A stretch of 64,000 nt of DNA from DASWJZ01 sp963846475 (GTDB taxonomy: Bacteria > Pseudomonadota > Alphaproteobacteria > Rhizobiales > Afifellaceae). Numbering within the stretch: position 1 is the first letter of the stretch; every line of letters starts with the position of its first letter. The notes below the pieces were generated by a model. That model was not told the origin of the DNA. It saw only the letters and a program-made list of their open reading frames with translations, and searched no databases. Where the stretch lies: contig CAWJVZ010000004.1 of NCBI GenBank assembly GCA_963846475.1, positions 372,001 through 436,000 of the forward strand. The letters run 5' to 3'. The position numbers and the translations under genes are program-made. This document shows, in pieces, positions 53,366-61,898 of the stretch.

Positions 53366-53931
53366 CAGGAGTCGAACAGGCCGCGCGGCCGGCCGGTCTT
53401 GGCGTCGACGGAAACGGTGAAGACGCGGCCTCCTCTATCGGAGATCAGCTTCAGCTCGTAGACCAGCTTGCCGCGGCGTTCGCGGAGTCTCGCGTCAATA
53501 AGCCGGCCGCCATACTGGCGCTCGATCCTGGCGATAAAGGCGCCGAGCGGCAGCGCCCGACCGTCACGCACCGCATCGCGGGCCCGCTCGTGATCGTCGC
53601 CGTAATCGCCATCATCATCATCGTCATCGTGACCGCCGGGCCCAGAATTGTCGCCGCCGTCCCCACCGCCCGGGCCGGAATTGTCGGAACCCGGGCCGGA
53701 ATTATCAGATCCGGGTCCGGAATTATCGGAACCGCTACCCGAGCCGGAGCTGCCGGAACCGGAATTGTCGGACCCGCTCCCGGAGCCGGAACTGTCCGAG
53801 CCGGAGCCGCTGTTTGAGCCGGAGCTGCCGCTGCCGCTCTCCGCCACAGCTTGGCCGACGCCGAAGGTGAGCGCGACGACGAGGACGCAGACGAAGCGTA
53901 GGAAGGTGCGCCGGGTCAATGAATTGTCCAT
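53365..53931 (-). CDS. PepSY-domain exported protein with Ser/Gly/Asp-rich repeat region
   Basis: This 188-residue protein has a signal sequence (about 1-32, RTFLRFVCVLVVALTFGVGQAVA) after MDNSLTRR. A low-complexity block about 70-90 residues long follows, made of GSGSDNSGPG-like units that end in DDDDDDGDYGDD. A PepSY domain closes the protein (about 115-188). PepSY domains bind or inhibit peptidases or sense envelope stress. ATG 53,931 is chosen over an earlier in-frame Met. It is the first gene of an operon with the regulator and kinase, so it may be the sensed or controlled partner. Confidence 0.85.
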   Translation of the reverse strand: MDNSLTRRTFLRFVCVLVVALTFGVGQAVAESGSGSSGSNSGSGSDSSGSGSGSDNSGSGSSGSGSGSDNSGPGSDNSGPGSDNSGPGGGDGGDNSGPGGHDDDDDDGDYGDDHERARDAVRDGRALPLGAFIARIERQYGGRLIDARLRERRGKLVYELKLISDRGGRVFTVSVDAKTGRPRGLFDS

Positions 53932-54163
53932 CCAGGCAATCGATCTAAGCACCGAAGCCGCGGCGGGGAAACCGCCAGCCAAAGTACCATTGTGCCGCCG
54001 CTTGCGGCCCATCACATGTGAAGCCTTGTAGGCTTAGACGAAGGCACTGACGCCAGCCTGACTCCGTTTGTCAGCGTTTTGTCAGGTTACCCGGGCCGCC
54101 GCAGCCGCAGTTTCGACCCATTCGGACCCTAGCCCGCCTCATCCCGTCGCAAGGATTGGCCCG

Positions 54164-54985
54164 ATGCCGGCCCGCCGTTTTCTTGCTGCCGCCGTCTCCG
54201 GATTCCTTTTCGCCGCCTGCCCGGCCCAGGCGGTCGCCGCAAGCTTCAGCAGCGAATATTCAGTCAGGCTGGTGGGGATACCCATCGGAACGGCGGGCGT
54301 CGAAGCAAAATTCCGGGATGGGCGCTACACGATCGCCTTCTCAGGCCGCGTCGGCGGCCTGGCGCGGCTGTTCTCCCATGCCAGCGCCTCTGCCGCCGCG
54401 GCGGGAGAAACGGACAGCGACCGTCTCAGTCCGAGCGAATACCGGCACCAATGGACGGAGGACGACGAGACGGAACGCGCGCGCGTCCGCTTCCGCAATG
54501 CGGACGTCATCGAGATTTCGTTGGAGCGGCCCGTCCGCCACAAGGAGCAGGACGTGCCGGTCACGGAGGCGCACAAGCGAAATGTGCTCGATCCGGCCAG
54601 CGCGTTCCTGTGGCCGGCCAGCGCCGGCGCGGCGCCGGAAACCTGCGAGAGGACCCTTAAGCTCTTCAACGGCCGGCATCGCTTCGACCTCGCCTTCAGC
54701 TACAGCCGCACCGACAGTTTTCAGGCGAGCGACGGGTCCTATTCCGGGCCGGCCGTCGTCTGCGCCATGCGCTATACGCCGCTCTCGGGCTACCGGCGGA
54801 GCAAGGCGAGCGTGCGCTTCATGGCGGAAAACCGCGACATGGAGGTCTGGATGGCACCAACCGGCGACGGCTTTGTGGCGCCCGTCAAGATTCGCGTTCG
54901 AACAAAATACGGCCGGCTGGTGCTCGAGGCCAGGCGCTTCGCCGGATCGGGCGGCGACCGTGCCATACCGGCACAGCCGGGTTAA
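54164..54985 (+). CDS. DUF3108 periplasmic protein
   Basis: This 273-residue exported protein starts with MPARRFLAAAVSGFLFAAC followed by PAQAVAASFSSEYSVRLVGIPIG, the typical start of DUF3108 proteins. ATG 54,164 has AAGGA upstream. The family is common beside rpmB and the helicase in Hyphomicrobiales and is thought to act in the envelope, with no known enzyme activity. The Cys near residue 19 is not in a clean lipobox (FAACP), so lipidation is doubtful. Confidence 0.85.
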   Translation: MPARRFLAAAVSGFLFAACPAQAVAASFSSEYSVRLVGIPIGTAGVEAKFRDGRYTIAFSGRVGGLARLFSHASASAAAAGETDSDRLSPSEYRHQWTEDDETERARVRFRNADVIEISLERPVRHKEQDVPVTEAHKRNVLDPASAFLWPASAGAAPETCERTLKLFNGRHRFDLAFSYSRTDSFQASDGSYSGPAVVCAMRYTPLSGYRRSKASVRFMAENRDMEVWMAPTGDGFVAPVKIRVRTKYGRLVLEARRFAGSGGDRAIPAQPG

Positions 54986-55401
54986 CGGGAGGGGTCTTCG
55001 CCGCCCCGCGGGCGGAAACCTGTTAGGGGCTTGCCGGCATCAAGCCGCAACATCTTGGCGGAACGTAGGGGGAATAGCGTCGTTACCTCTGATTCGTCGG
55101 TGCTTTGTTCCGGGATCGGTCCAAACGTAAACGTGCAATAGGCATTGCCCGCCGGCCACCGCTTACCAATGCCGCTGATTGCCGGCGAGGCGAACACCAG
55201 GAACGAAATCCGAAACGATTCGCAGTGAGCGATTCGGGCCGCCTTTGTTCCAGACGCGTTCCCAGGGTAAATCGCGGCGATAAAATTCTTGGCAACGGAC
55301 GGGGACGGCAGGATTTTTCACACCCGGCCCCGCAAGGCGTGTTATCGAGCCCCATCTCCAGACCGACGACAGTGTCAGAACAGGCCTCTTCCGCACATCC
55401 C
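54986..55401. other. Gene-free interval before the helicase
   Basis: These 416 bases hold no clear gene; the helicase frame is open through much of them but without protein-like content. A short hairpin CCGCCC-CGC-GGGCGG lies at 55,001-55,015, just after the DUF3108 stop, without a T tail. The helicase promoter is probably further right but could not be placed. Confidence 0.45.
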
Positions 55402-58400
55402 ATGAATGCGTCCCCCCGCCCGCGGCGCTGGAGCGTCCGGAACGTCACGGCCGTGCTCGGGCCGACCAACACCGGCAAGACCCACCTCGCCATCGAACGC
55501 ATGCTCGGCCATGAGACCGGCATCATCGGCCTGCCGCTCAGGCTGCTCGCCCGCGAAGTCTATGCGCGCGTGGCCAGCCGCGTCGGCGCCGACCAGGTGG
55601 CGCTCGTCACCGGCGAGGAAAAGATCCTCCCCGCCCAACCGCGCTACTGGGTGTCCACCGTGGAGGCGATGCCGCGCGAAACCGACGCGGCTTTCGTGGC
55701 GATCGACGAGGTGCAGCTCGCCGGCGATTTGGAGCGCGGCCACGTCTTCACGGACCGGCTGCTCAGCCTGCGCGGCAGCCAGGAGACGCTCCTCCTCGGC
55801 GCCGCGACGATGCGCGGCATCGTCGAGCAGCTCCTGCCCGGCGTCCATGTCGTGACGCGGCCGCGCATGTCGGTGCTCGCCTATGCCGGGCAGAAGAAGC
55901 TGACGCGGCTGCCGGAGCGCTCGGCCATTGTCGCCTTCTCCGCCGACGAGGTCTACGCCGTCGGCGAGCTGATAAGACGGCAACGCGGCGGCGCCGCGGT
56001 GGTGCTCGGCGCGCTGTCGCCGCGCACCCGCAACAAGCAGGTGGAGATCTACCAGTCCGGCGACGTCGATTTCCTGGTCGCCACCGATGCCATCGGCATG
56101 GGCCTGAACCTCGACCTCGATCATGTCGCCTTCGCCGCCAACCGAAAATTCGACGGTTACCAATATCGCGAGCTTACCGCCGCCGAGCTTGGCCAGATCG
56201 CCGGCCGCGCCGGGCGGCACATGCGCGACGGCACTTTTGGAGTGACCGGTCGGGTGGATCCGTTCCCCGATCCGCTGGTCGAGGCGATCGAGAACCACCG
56301 CTTCGAGCCGGTGCGAACGCTGCAATGGCGGAACGACGCGCTGGATTTTTCCTCGATCGCCGCGTTGAAGGAGAGCCTCGACCAGCCGGCCGACGTGGAG
56401 GGCCTCACCAAGGCGCCGCCCGCCGACGACCAAGTGGCGCTAGAGACGCTGTCGCGGCAGGACGAGATTTCGGAAAAGGCGCGCGGCGCCGCCGCGGTGA
56501 AGCGGCTCTGGGAGGTCTGCCGCCTGCCCGACTACAGAAAGATCGCGCCCGCCCAGCATGCCGAGCTCGTCGGCGAGATTTTTGGCTTCATCGCCGACGG
56601 CGGCGTCGTGCCCGACGAGTGGATCGCCGGCCAGGTGCGGCAGTCGAACCGCACGGACGGGGACATCGACACGCTATCGAGCCGCATCGCCCACATCCGC
56701 ACCTGGACCTTTGTCGCCAACCAGCCGGATTGGCTCGCCGACCCGGCGCAATGGCGCGAGGAAACCAAGGTCGTCGAGGACGCCTTGTCCGACGCCCTGC
56801 ACGAGCGCCTGACCAAGCGTTTCGTCGACCGCCGGACCAGCGTGCTCATGCGCCGGCTAAGGGAGAATACCGTGCTGGAGGCGGAAATCACATCGTCGGG
56901 CGAGGTGACGGTGGAGGGCCATCACGTCGGAGCGCTTTCCGGCTTCCGCTTCACGCCGGATGCGCAGGCGGATGGCGCCGAGGGACAGGCGCTCCGCAAC
57001 GCCGCACAGAAGGCGCTCGCCACGGCCATCGTCGACCGCGCCGAGCGGCTGGCGAAAGCCGGCGACAACGAAATCGTGCTCTCCTTCGACGGTTCCCTTC
57101 GCTGGCAAGGCGAGCCGATCGCCAGGCTGATCGCCGGCGACGACGTGCTTAAGCCGCGTTTCGTCATCCTCGCCGACGAGCAGCTCACCGGGCCGGCGCG
57201 GGACCTGGTCGAGGGCCGCCTGGCCTCCTGGCTCACCGCACACATTGCAACGCTGCTAAAGCCGCTGATCGACCTGGCCCAGGACCAGACGCTCACCGGC
57301 ATGGCGCGCGGCATCGCCTTCCGGTTAGTGGAACAGCTCGGCATCCTGGAGCGCCGCGAGGTGCTGGAGGAAGTGCGCGGGCTGGAGCAGGAGGCGCGGG
57401 CGGGGCTGCGACGGCTCGGCGTGCGTTTCGGGGCGCATCACCTCTATGTGCCGGCGCTGCTGAAGCCGGGGCCGAGCACGCTCCTGGCGCAGCTCTGGGC
57501 GCTCAAGACCAAGGACCTCGACGTGCCCGGCTTGGCCGAGCTTCCGGCGATCTCCGGCTCCGGCCGCACCTCGGTGGCCGTCGACCCGGCATTCGACCCC
57601 GAGGTCTATCGCCGCTTCGGCTTTCGCGTCTACGGCCGCCGGGCCGTCCGCATCGACATCCTGGAGCGGCTTGCCGACCTGATCCGCCCGGCGCTCGCGT
57701 GGCACCCCGGCGCGATCGGCGAGCGACCGGCAGGCGCGGTGGCCGGCGGCCGTGGCTTCACCGTCACGCCGGCCATGACCTCGCTCCTCGGCGCCTCGGG
57801 CGAGGATTTCGGCATGATCCTGAAGGGCCTCGGCTACCGCATGGAACGGCGGCCGAAGCCGGCCGAGGAGCCGACGGCCGCCTCTGCCGAAACGCCGGCG
57901 CCCGAGCAAGCCATGCCGGAGGAGGCCGGCCCCGCCGAGCCGTCGCTGGGAGTGGTGCCTGTCGAGCCGGACGAGGCTCCCGCCCCCGACGAGCCGGGGC
58001 AGCCGGCCCAGCCTCCCGCCGAGGAGCCACCGGTTCAAGAGCCCACGATCGAGCCACCGGCCGAGGAGCCCCCCCGCGAAGAGCCGCCGCTGGAAGAGCC
58101 GCCTCTGCAGGAGCCGCCGCCGGAATCGCCGCCGCAGGAGATCCCGCCCGTCGAGGAGCCTGGCACGCCGGCTACGGCCACAGCGGAAGCTCCCGCCGAG
58201 CCCGAAACAATCGAGGTCTGGCGGCCCGGCTTCGGCCGGCCGAGCCGCGACGAGCGGCAGGGCCGGCCGGCCGGTCAGAAGCGCCAGCGCCACCGCGAAA
58301 GGAGCGGCCGCGAAGAGGATCGGCGGCCTGGCGGACGTTCCGGCGAGGCGGGCGAGCACGGTGCCCAAGGCGAGGCGCAGCCGCGGGGCGGGGCGTCGCG

Positions 58401-58599
58401 CAAGCACGAGCGGGCCGCGCGGAGCGAGGGGCCACCGCGCAATACGCGACCGCCACGCCACGAGCGCCCTCGCCGCGACGAGCGCCCGCCACAAGTGGAG
58501 CGGCCGCAGCGGCCGCGCGAGCGCGCGGTCGATCCCGACAACCCGTTTGCCGCGCTTGCCGCCCTGAAGCAGCGGCTGGAGACAAGCGGATCGGAATGA
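55402..58599 (+). CDS. SUV3-like DEAD/DExH RNA helicase with long disordered C-terminus
   Basis: This 1065-residue helicase has motif I GPTNTGKTH near residue 20, motif II in the form AIDEVQLAGD, motif III GAATM and motif VI QIAGRAGRH, as in the SUV3 mitochondrial helicase group. The helicase core and adjoining domains run to about 820. A Pro/Glu-rich stretch (about 830-930) and an Arg-rich basic tail (about 940-1055) follow. ATG 55,402 is used. Its stop overlaps the S4 gene start by four bases, so they form an operon. It probably acts in RNA decay or ribosome-related RNA remodelling. Confidence 0.92.
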   Translation: MNASPRPRRWSVRNVTAVLGPTNTGKTHLAIERMLGHETGIIGLPLRLLAREVYARVASRVGADQVALVTGEEKILPAQPRYWVSTVEAMPRETDAAFVAIDEVQLAGDLERGHVFTDRLLSLRGSQETLLLGAATMRGIVEQLLPGVHVVTRPRMSVLAYAGQKKLTRLPERSAIVAFSADEVYAVGELIRRQRGGAAVVLGALSPRTRNKQVEIYQSGDVDFLVATDAIGMGLNLDLDHVAFAANRKFDGYQYRELTAAELGQIAGRAGRHMRDGTFGVTGRVDPFPDPLVEAIENHRFEPVRTLQWRNDALDFSSIAALKESLDQPADVEGLTKAPPADDQVALETLSRQDEISEKARGAAAVKRLWEVCRLPDYRKIAPAQHAELVGEIFGFIADGGVVPDEWIAGQVRQSNRTDGDIDTLSSRIAHIRTWTFVANQPDWLADPAQWREETKVVEDALSDALHERLTKRFVDRRTSVLMRRLRENTVLEAEITSSGEVTVEGHHVGALSGFRFTPDAQADGAEGQALRNAAQKALATAIVDRAERLAKAGDNEIVLSFDGSLRWQGEPIARLIAGDDVLKPRFVILADEQLTGPARDLVEGRLASWLTAHIATLLKPLIDLAQDQTLTGMARGIAFRLVEQLGILERREVLEEVRGLEQEARAGLRRLGVRFGAHHLYVPALLKPGPSTLLAQLWALKTKDLDVPGLAELPAISGSGRTSVAVDPAFDPEVYRRFGFRVYGRRAVRIDILERLADLIRPALAWHPGAIGERPAGAVAGGRGFTVTPAMTSLLGASGEDFGMILKGLGYRMERRPKPAEEPTAASAETPAPEQAMPEEAGPAEPSLGVVPVEPDEAPAPDEPGQPAQPPAEEPPVQEPTIEPPAEEPPREEPPLEEPPLQEPPPESPPQEIPPVEEPGTPATATAEAPAEPETIEVWRPGFGRPSRDERQGRPAGQKRQRHRERSGREEDRRPGGRSGEAGEHGAQGEAQPRGGASRKHERAARSEGPPRNTRPPRHERPRRDERPPQVERPQRPRERAVDPDNPFAALAALKQRLETSGSE

Positions 58600-58890
58600 G
58601 CGGGCCGGAAGCCCAGCGCATCGACAAATGGCTGTGGCACGCCCGCTTCGCCAAAACCCGCGGCGCCGCCCAGCGGCTCGCGGTTTCCGGCCACGTCCGT
58701 GTCAACCGTGATAAGGTGAGCTCGGCAAGCCGGCTGGTGCGCGAAGGCGACGTGCTCACACTGGCCCTTCGGCCAAGGCGTGCGGGTGATCCGCATTCGC
58801 GGCATCGCCGAGCGGCGCGGCAGCTTCGCCGAGGCGCAGCTCCTCTACGAGGATCACGCCGCGCCGGCTGCGGGGCAAACCGGAGAATGA
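58596..58890 (+). pseudogene. S4-domain RNA-binding protein (Hsp15-like) with a +1 frameshift
   Basis: ATG 58,596 overlaps the helicase stop and starts RIDKWLWHARFAKTRGAAQR, the S4 domain of the heat-shock Hsp15/RNA-binding family. After VREGDVLTLAL the reading shifts into Arg-rich nonsense. Removing one C at about 58,770 restores GQGVRVIRIRGIAERRGSFA and AEAQLLYEDHAAPAAG, ending at 58,890, for a protein of about 97 residues. It binds stalled 50S-peptidyl-tRNA complexes or RNA in known cases. Sequence error or true mutation cannot be separated here. Confidence 0.8.
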
Positions 58891-58905
58891 CGTTCTACGC
58901 AGAGG

Positions 58906-58958
58906 GCGGCGTGCGGCTTTGCGTACCTTGAACGACCTGCGCAAAGCCGGTACGCCGC
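58906..58958. repeat. Strong inverted repeat between the S4 gene and fdxA
   Basis: GCGGCGTGCGGCTTTGCG (58,906-58,923) pairs with CGCAAAGCCGGTACGCCGC (58,940-58,958) over 18-19 bases with one bulge, around a 16-base loop. No T run follows, so a simple terminator is unlikely. It could be a processing or mRNA-stability hairpin, or a binding site. Confidence 0.7.
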
Positions 58959-58981
58959 GCTGATGTTATCCGGAGTGAGCC

Positions 58982-59320
58982 ATGACCTACGTGGTCACCG
59001 AGAAGTGCATTCGCTGCAAATACCTCGACTGCGTCGAGGTTTGCCCGGTGGACTGCTTCTACGAAGGCGAGAACATGCTCGTCATCCATCCCGACGAGTG
59101 CATCGATTGCGGCGTTTGCGAGCCGGAATGCCCCGTCGACGCGATCCGGCCGGACACCGAGCCGGGCCTGGAAAAGTGGCTCACGGTGAACGCCGAATAC
59201 GCCAACCAGTGGCCGAACATCACCGTCAAGCGCGACCCGCCGCCCGATGCCAAGGAGTTCGAGGACAAGCCCGACAAGTTCGAGAAGTTTTTTTCGCCAG
59301 CCCCCGGCCAGGGCGACTGA
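58982..59320 (+). CDS. fdxA: 7Fe ferredoxin FdxA
   Basis: This 112-residue ferredoxin has two cluster motifs: CIRCKYLDCVEVCPVDC and CIDCGVCEPECP. The pattern fits one [3Fe-4S] and one [4Fe-4S] cluster. The C-terminal extension (LEKWLTVNAEYANQWPNI) is typical of the FdxA group. It carries electrons in the cytoplasm. ATG 58,982 is used. carD follows after a long leader. Confidence 0.96.
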   Translation: MTYVVTEKCIRCKYLDCVEVCPVDCFYEGENMLVIHPDECIDCGVCEPECPVDAIRPDTEPGLEKWLTVNAEYANQWPNITVKRDPPPDAKEFEDKPDKFEKFFSPAPGQGD

Positions 59321-59380
59321 GCCGCGCCAGGCCATTAACCCCCGCTTTTGATGCGCCTCGTCGGAGCAGCGCAACAATTC

Positions 59381-59409
59381 CTTGATTTCCGGTCGTTTTT
59401 AGGCTATTG
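59381..59409 (+). promoter_or_regulatory. Candidate promoter of carD
   Basis: CTTGAT (59,381-59,386) and CTATTG (59,404-59,409) are spaced by exactly 17 bases, close to the alphaproteobacterial pattern CTTGAC-N17-CTATAT. Transcription would begin near 59,416, leaving a leader of almost 190 bases before the carD start. Confidence 0.5.
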
Positions 59410-59470
59410 GTAGCGCCTCGGAGCAGCCCGGTTGCCGGGCAATAATCAAGCAGGAGCGGAGGGAGGCTGA

Positions 59471-59544
59471 CCGCTGCACTGAAATGCAGCGGGCACAGTA
59501 ATCCGCAGCTTAACATTCTTGGGGCGCCCTTTCTTGAGGGGCGC
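59471..59544 (+). other. Structured 5' leader of carD
   Basis: This stretch holds a perfect eight-base hairpin CCGCTGCA-CTGAAA-TGCAGCGG (59,471-59,492) and a second stem GCGCCC/GGGCGC (59,524-59,544). They lie between the candidate promoter and the carD ATG. Their role is unknown. Confidence 0.5.
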
Positions 59545-59602
59545 TGCCGGGTACGGGCGCCGGCGGCATGACCGTCGGAGCGGAGCAGGAGTTACACGCG
59601 TC

Positions 59603-60169
59603 ATGACATCTAAGAAGACGATCCAGCGCCACGGTTTTCGCACCGGTGAGAGCATCGTCTATCCGGCGCACGGCGTCGGCAGGATCATCGACATCGAAGA
59701 CCAGGAAGTCGCCGGCATGAAGCTGGAGCTGTTCGTCATCACCTTCGAGAAGGACAAGATGACGCTCCGCGTTCCGGTGGCGAAGGCCACTCAGGTCGGC
59801 ATGCGCAAGCTGGCCGACGAAGCGACCGTCGGACGCGCCTTCGAAACGGTGCGCGGCCGCGCCCGCGTCAAGCGCACGATGTGGAGCCGGCGTGCCCAGG
59901 AATACGAGGCCAAGATCAATTCCGGCGACCTGATCGCCATTTCGGAGGTCGTGCGCGACCTCTACCGCTCGCAGGCGCAGCCGGAGCCGTCCTATTCGGA
60001 GCGCCAGCTCTACGAGCAGGCGATCGACCGCATGTCGCGCGAGGTAGCGGTCGTCGAAAAGATCTCCGAGCCCGAGGCGGTGTCGAAGATCGAGAAGACG
60101 ATCGAGGCGAGCCCGCGGCGCAAGCGCGCCACGCAGGTCGAGGAAGAGGCACAGGACGAGGCCGCCTGA
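59603..60169 (+). CDS. carD: CarD family transcriptional regulator
   Basis: This 188-residue CarD/CdnL-type protein has an N-terminal Tudor-like RNA-polymerase interaction domain (GESIVYPAHGVGRIIDIE) and a helical C-terminal domain (about 80-165) containing the Trp-bearing TMWSRRAQEYEAKI. The basic/acidic tail is short. It stabilises RNA polymerase-promoter complexes. ATG 59,603 is used. Its place before rpoH is usual in this bacterial group. Confidence 0.93.
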   Translation: MTSKKTIQRHGFRTGESIVYPAHGVGRIIDIEDQEVAGMKLELFVITFEKDKMTLRVPVAKATQVGMRKLADEATVGRAFETVRGRARVKRTMWSRRAQEYEAKINSGDLIAISEVVRDLYRSQAQPEPSYSERQLYEQAIDRMSREVAVVEKISEPEAVSKIEKTIEASPRRKRATQVEEEAQDEAA

Positions 60170-60533
60170 GGCGGTTCGGCGGATCCCTGCCAGCCGGATC
60201 ATCCGCCCATCCGGTCAATCCAGAGCGAGGCGGCTGCATTTTCCGTGCGGCCGCCCGAAGGCCGTGTTCCTTCTTCTGATATTCAGATCGTCAGGGCCGG
60301 GGCCCCGGGTGACGAGCAACGCCTCGCCGAACTGCCTTCCTTCAATTTTCCGACAATAAATGCTTGCAGTCGGTTGGGCCGGGTTCGGTTCCATCACCGG
60401 TTCCGCCAAGGCGTGCGGAACCGTAGCGCCAATCCGTCATTCGTCGCACCGGGTGAACCTTCTCTGCCAGTCAACCGTTGACGCTGCGGTCGCGCTTTGC
60501 GTCGGCAGCGGGAAGTCGAGCGGAGAGAGCCTC
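60170..60533. other. carD-rpoH intergenic region
   Basis: These 364 bases contain no gene. The frame of rpoH is open through the right half but starts better at 60,534. A nine-base perfect hairpin is at 60,398-60,423 (separate entry). TTGACG at about 60,477 may be part of a promoter, but no convincing -10 follows. Confidence 0.5.
60398..60423 (+). promoter_or_regulatory. Hairpin in the rpoH leader
   Basis: CGGTTCCGC (60,398-60,406) pairs perfectly with GCGGAACCG (60,415-60,423) across eight bases. It is about 110 bases before the rpoH ATG. It may be a carD terminator without a T tail or part of a regulated leader. Confidence 0.45.
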
Positions 60534-61400
<867 letters not shown>

Positions 61401-61416
61401 GCCTTCCGCGTTTCTG

Positions 61417-61441
61417 AAAACGCCGCGGGGCTGCTGCGGCG
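61417..61441 (-). terminator. Rho-independent terminator of the atp operon
   Basis: Read on the minus strand, CGCCGC (from 61,441) and GCGGCG (to 61,421) form a six-base G+C stem around a nine-base loop, followed by TTTT at 61,420-61,417. It lies between the convergent ends of rpoH and atpC. A second small hairpin, GCGTTT-CTGA-AAACGC, overlaps at 61,408-61,423. Confidence 0.6.
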
Positions 61442-61471
61442 GTGGGATTCCGATCTTCCGCTGACGTTAGA

Positions 61472-61882
61472 CTAGGCCGGGATGACCCAGCGGTGGACGT
61501 CGCGAAGCTCCGAAAGCTTCTTCTCCGCAACGGCGCGCTTGGCCTGGTCCTGGCCGGCATCGGCCAGGTCCTCTTCCGCGTCGCGGATCTCCTGGGCGAG
61601 GGCCGCCGTGTCGAAATCCTCCAGGCGGATCGCCTCGTCGGCGAGTATGGTCAGGCCGGCAGGGGTGACGTCGGCGAAGCCGCCGCGGACGAAAATCTTC
61701 TGCGTCTCGCCGGTGAGCGTCTTCACCTCGACGAGGCCGGGCTTCAGCGTGCTCATGAACGGCGCGTGGCGGGCAAGCACGGTGAAGAACCCCTCGCTGC
61801 CCGGCACCACGACCAATTCGACCTCCTCCGACATGAGCAGGCGCTCCGGCGAGACGAGGTCGAAATGCATGGGCTCGGCCAT
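61472..61882 (-). CDS. atpC: ATP synthase F1 epsilon subunit
   Basis: This 136-residue epsilon subunit begins MHFDLVSPERLLMSEEVE and has the beta-sandwich pattern including VPGSEGFFTVLARHAPFMS and a helical C-terminus (ALAQEIRDAEEDL). ATG 61,882 is used, 16 bases after atpD. It is part of the rotary stalk of F1. Confidence 0.96.
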   Translation of the reverse strand: MAEPMHFDLVSPERLLMSEEVELVVVPGSEGFFTVLARHAPFMSTLKPGLVEVKTLTGETQKIFVRGGFADVTPAGLTILADEAIRLEDFDTAALAQEIRDAEEDLADAGQDQAKRAVAEKKLSELRDVHRWVIPA

Positions 61883-61898
61883 GGCCACTATCCCGGTC

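Noticed and set aside
57325..58494. 389-codon open frame on the minus strand
   Set aside because: Antisense to the helicase tail; low-complexity Arg/Leu/Gly.
59321..59602. 6S RNA or other known small RNA between fdxA and carD
   Set aside because: Hairpins are present, but I cannot match them to a known RNA family without a covariance search.
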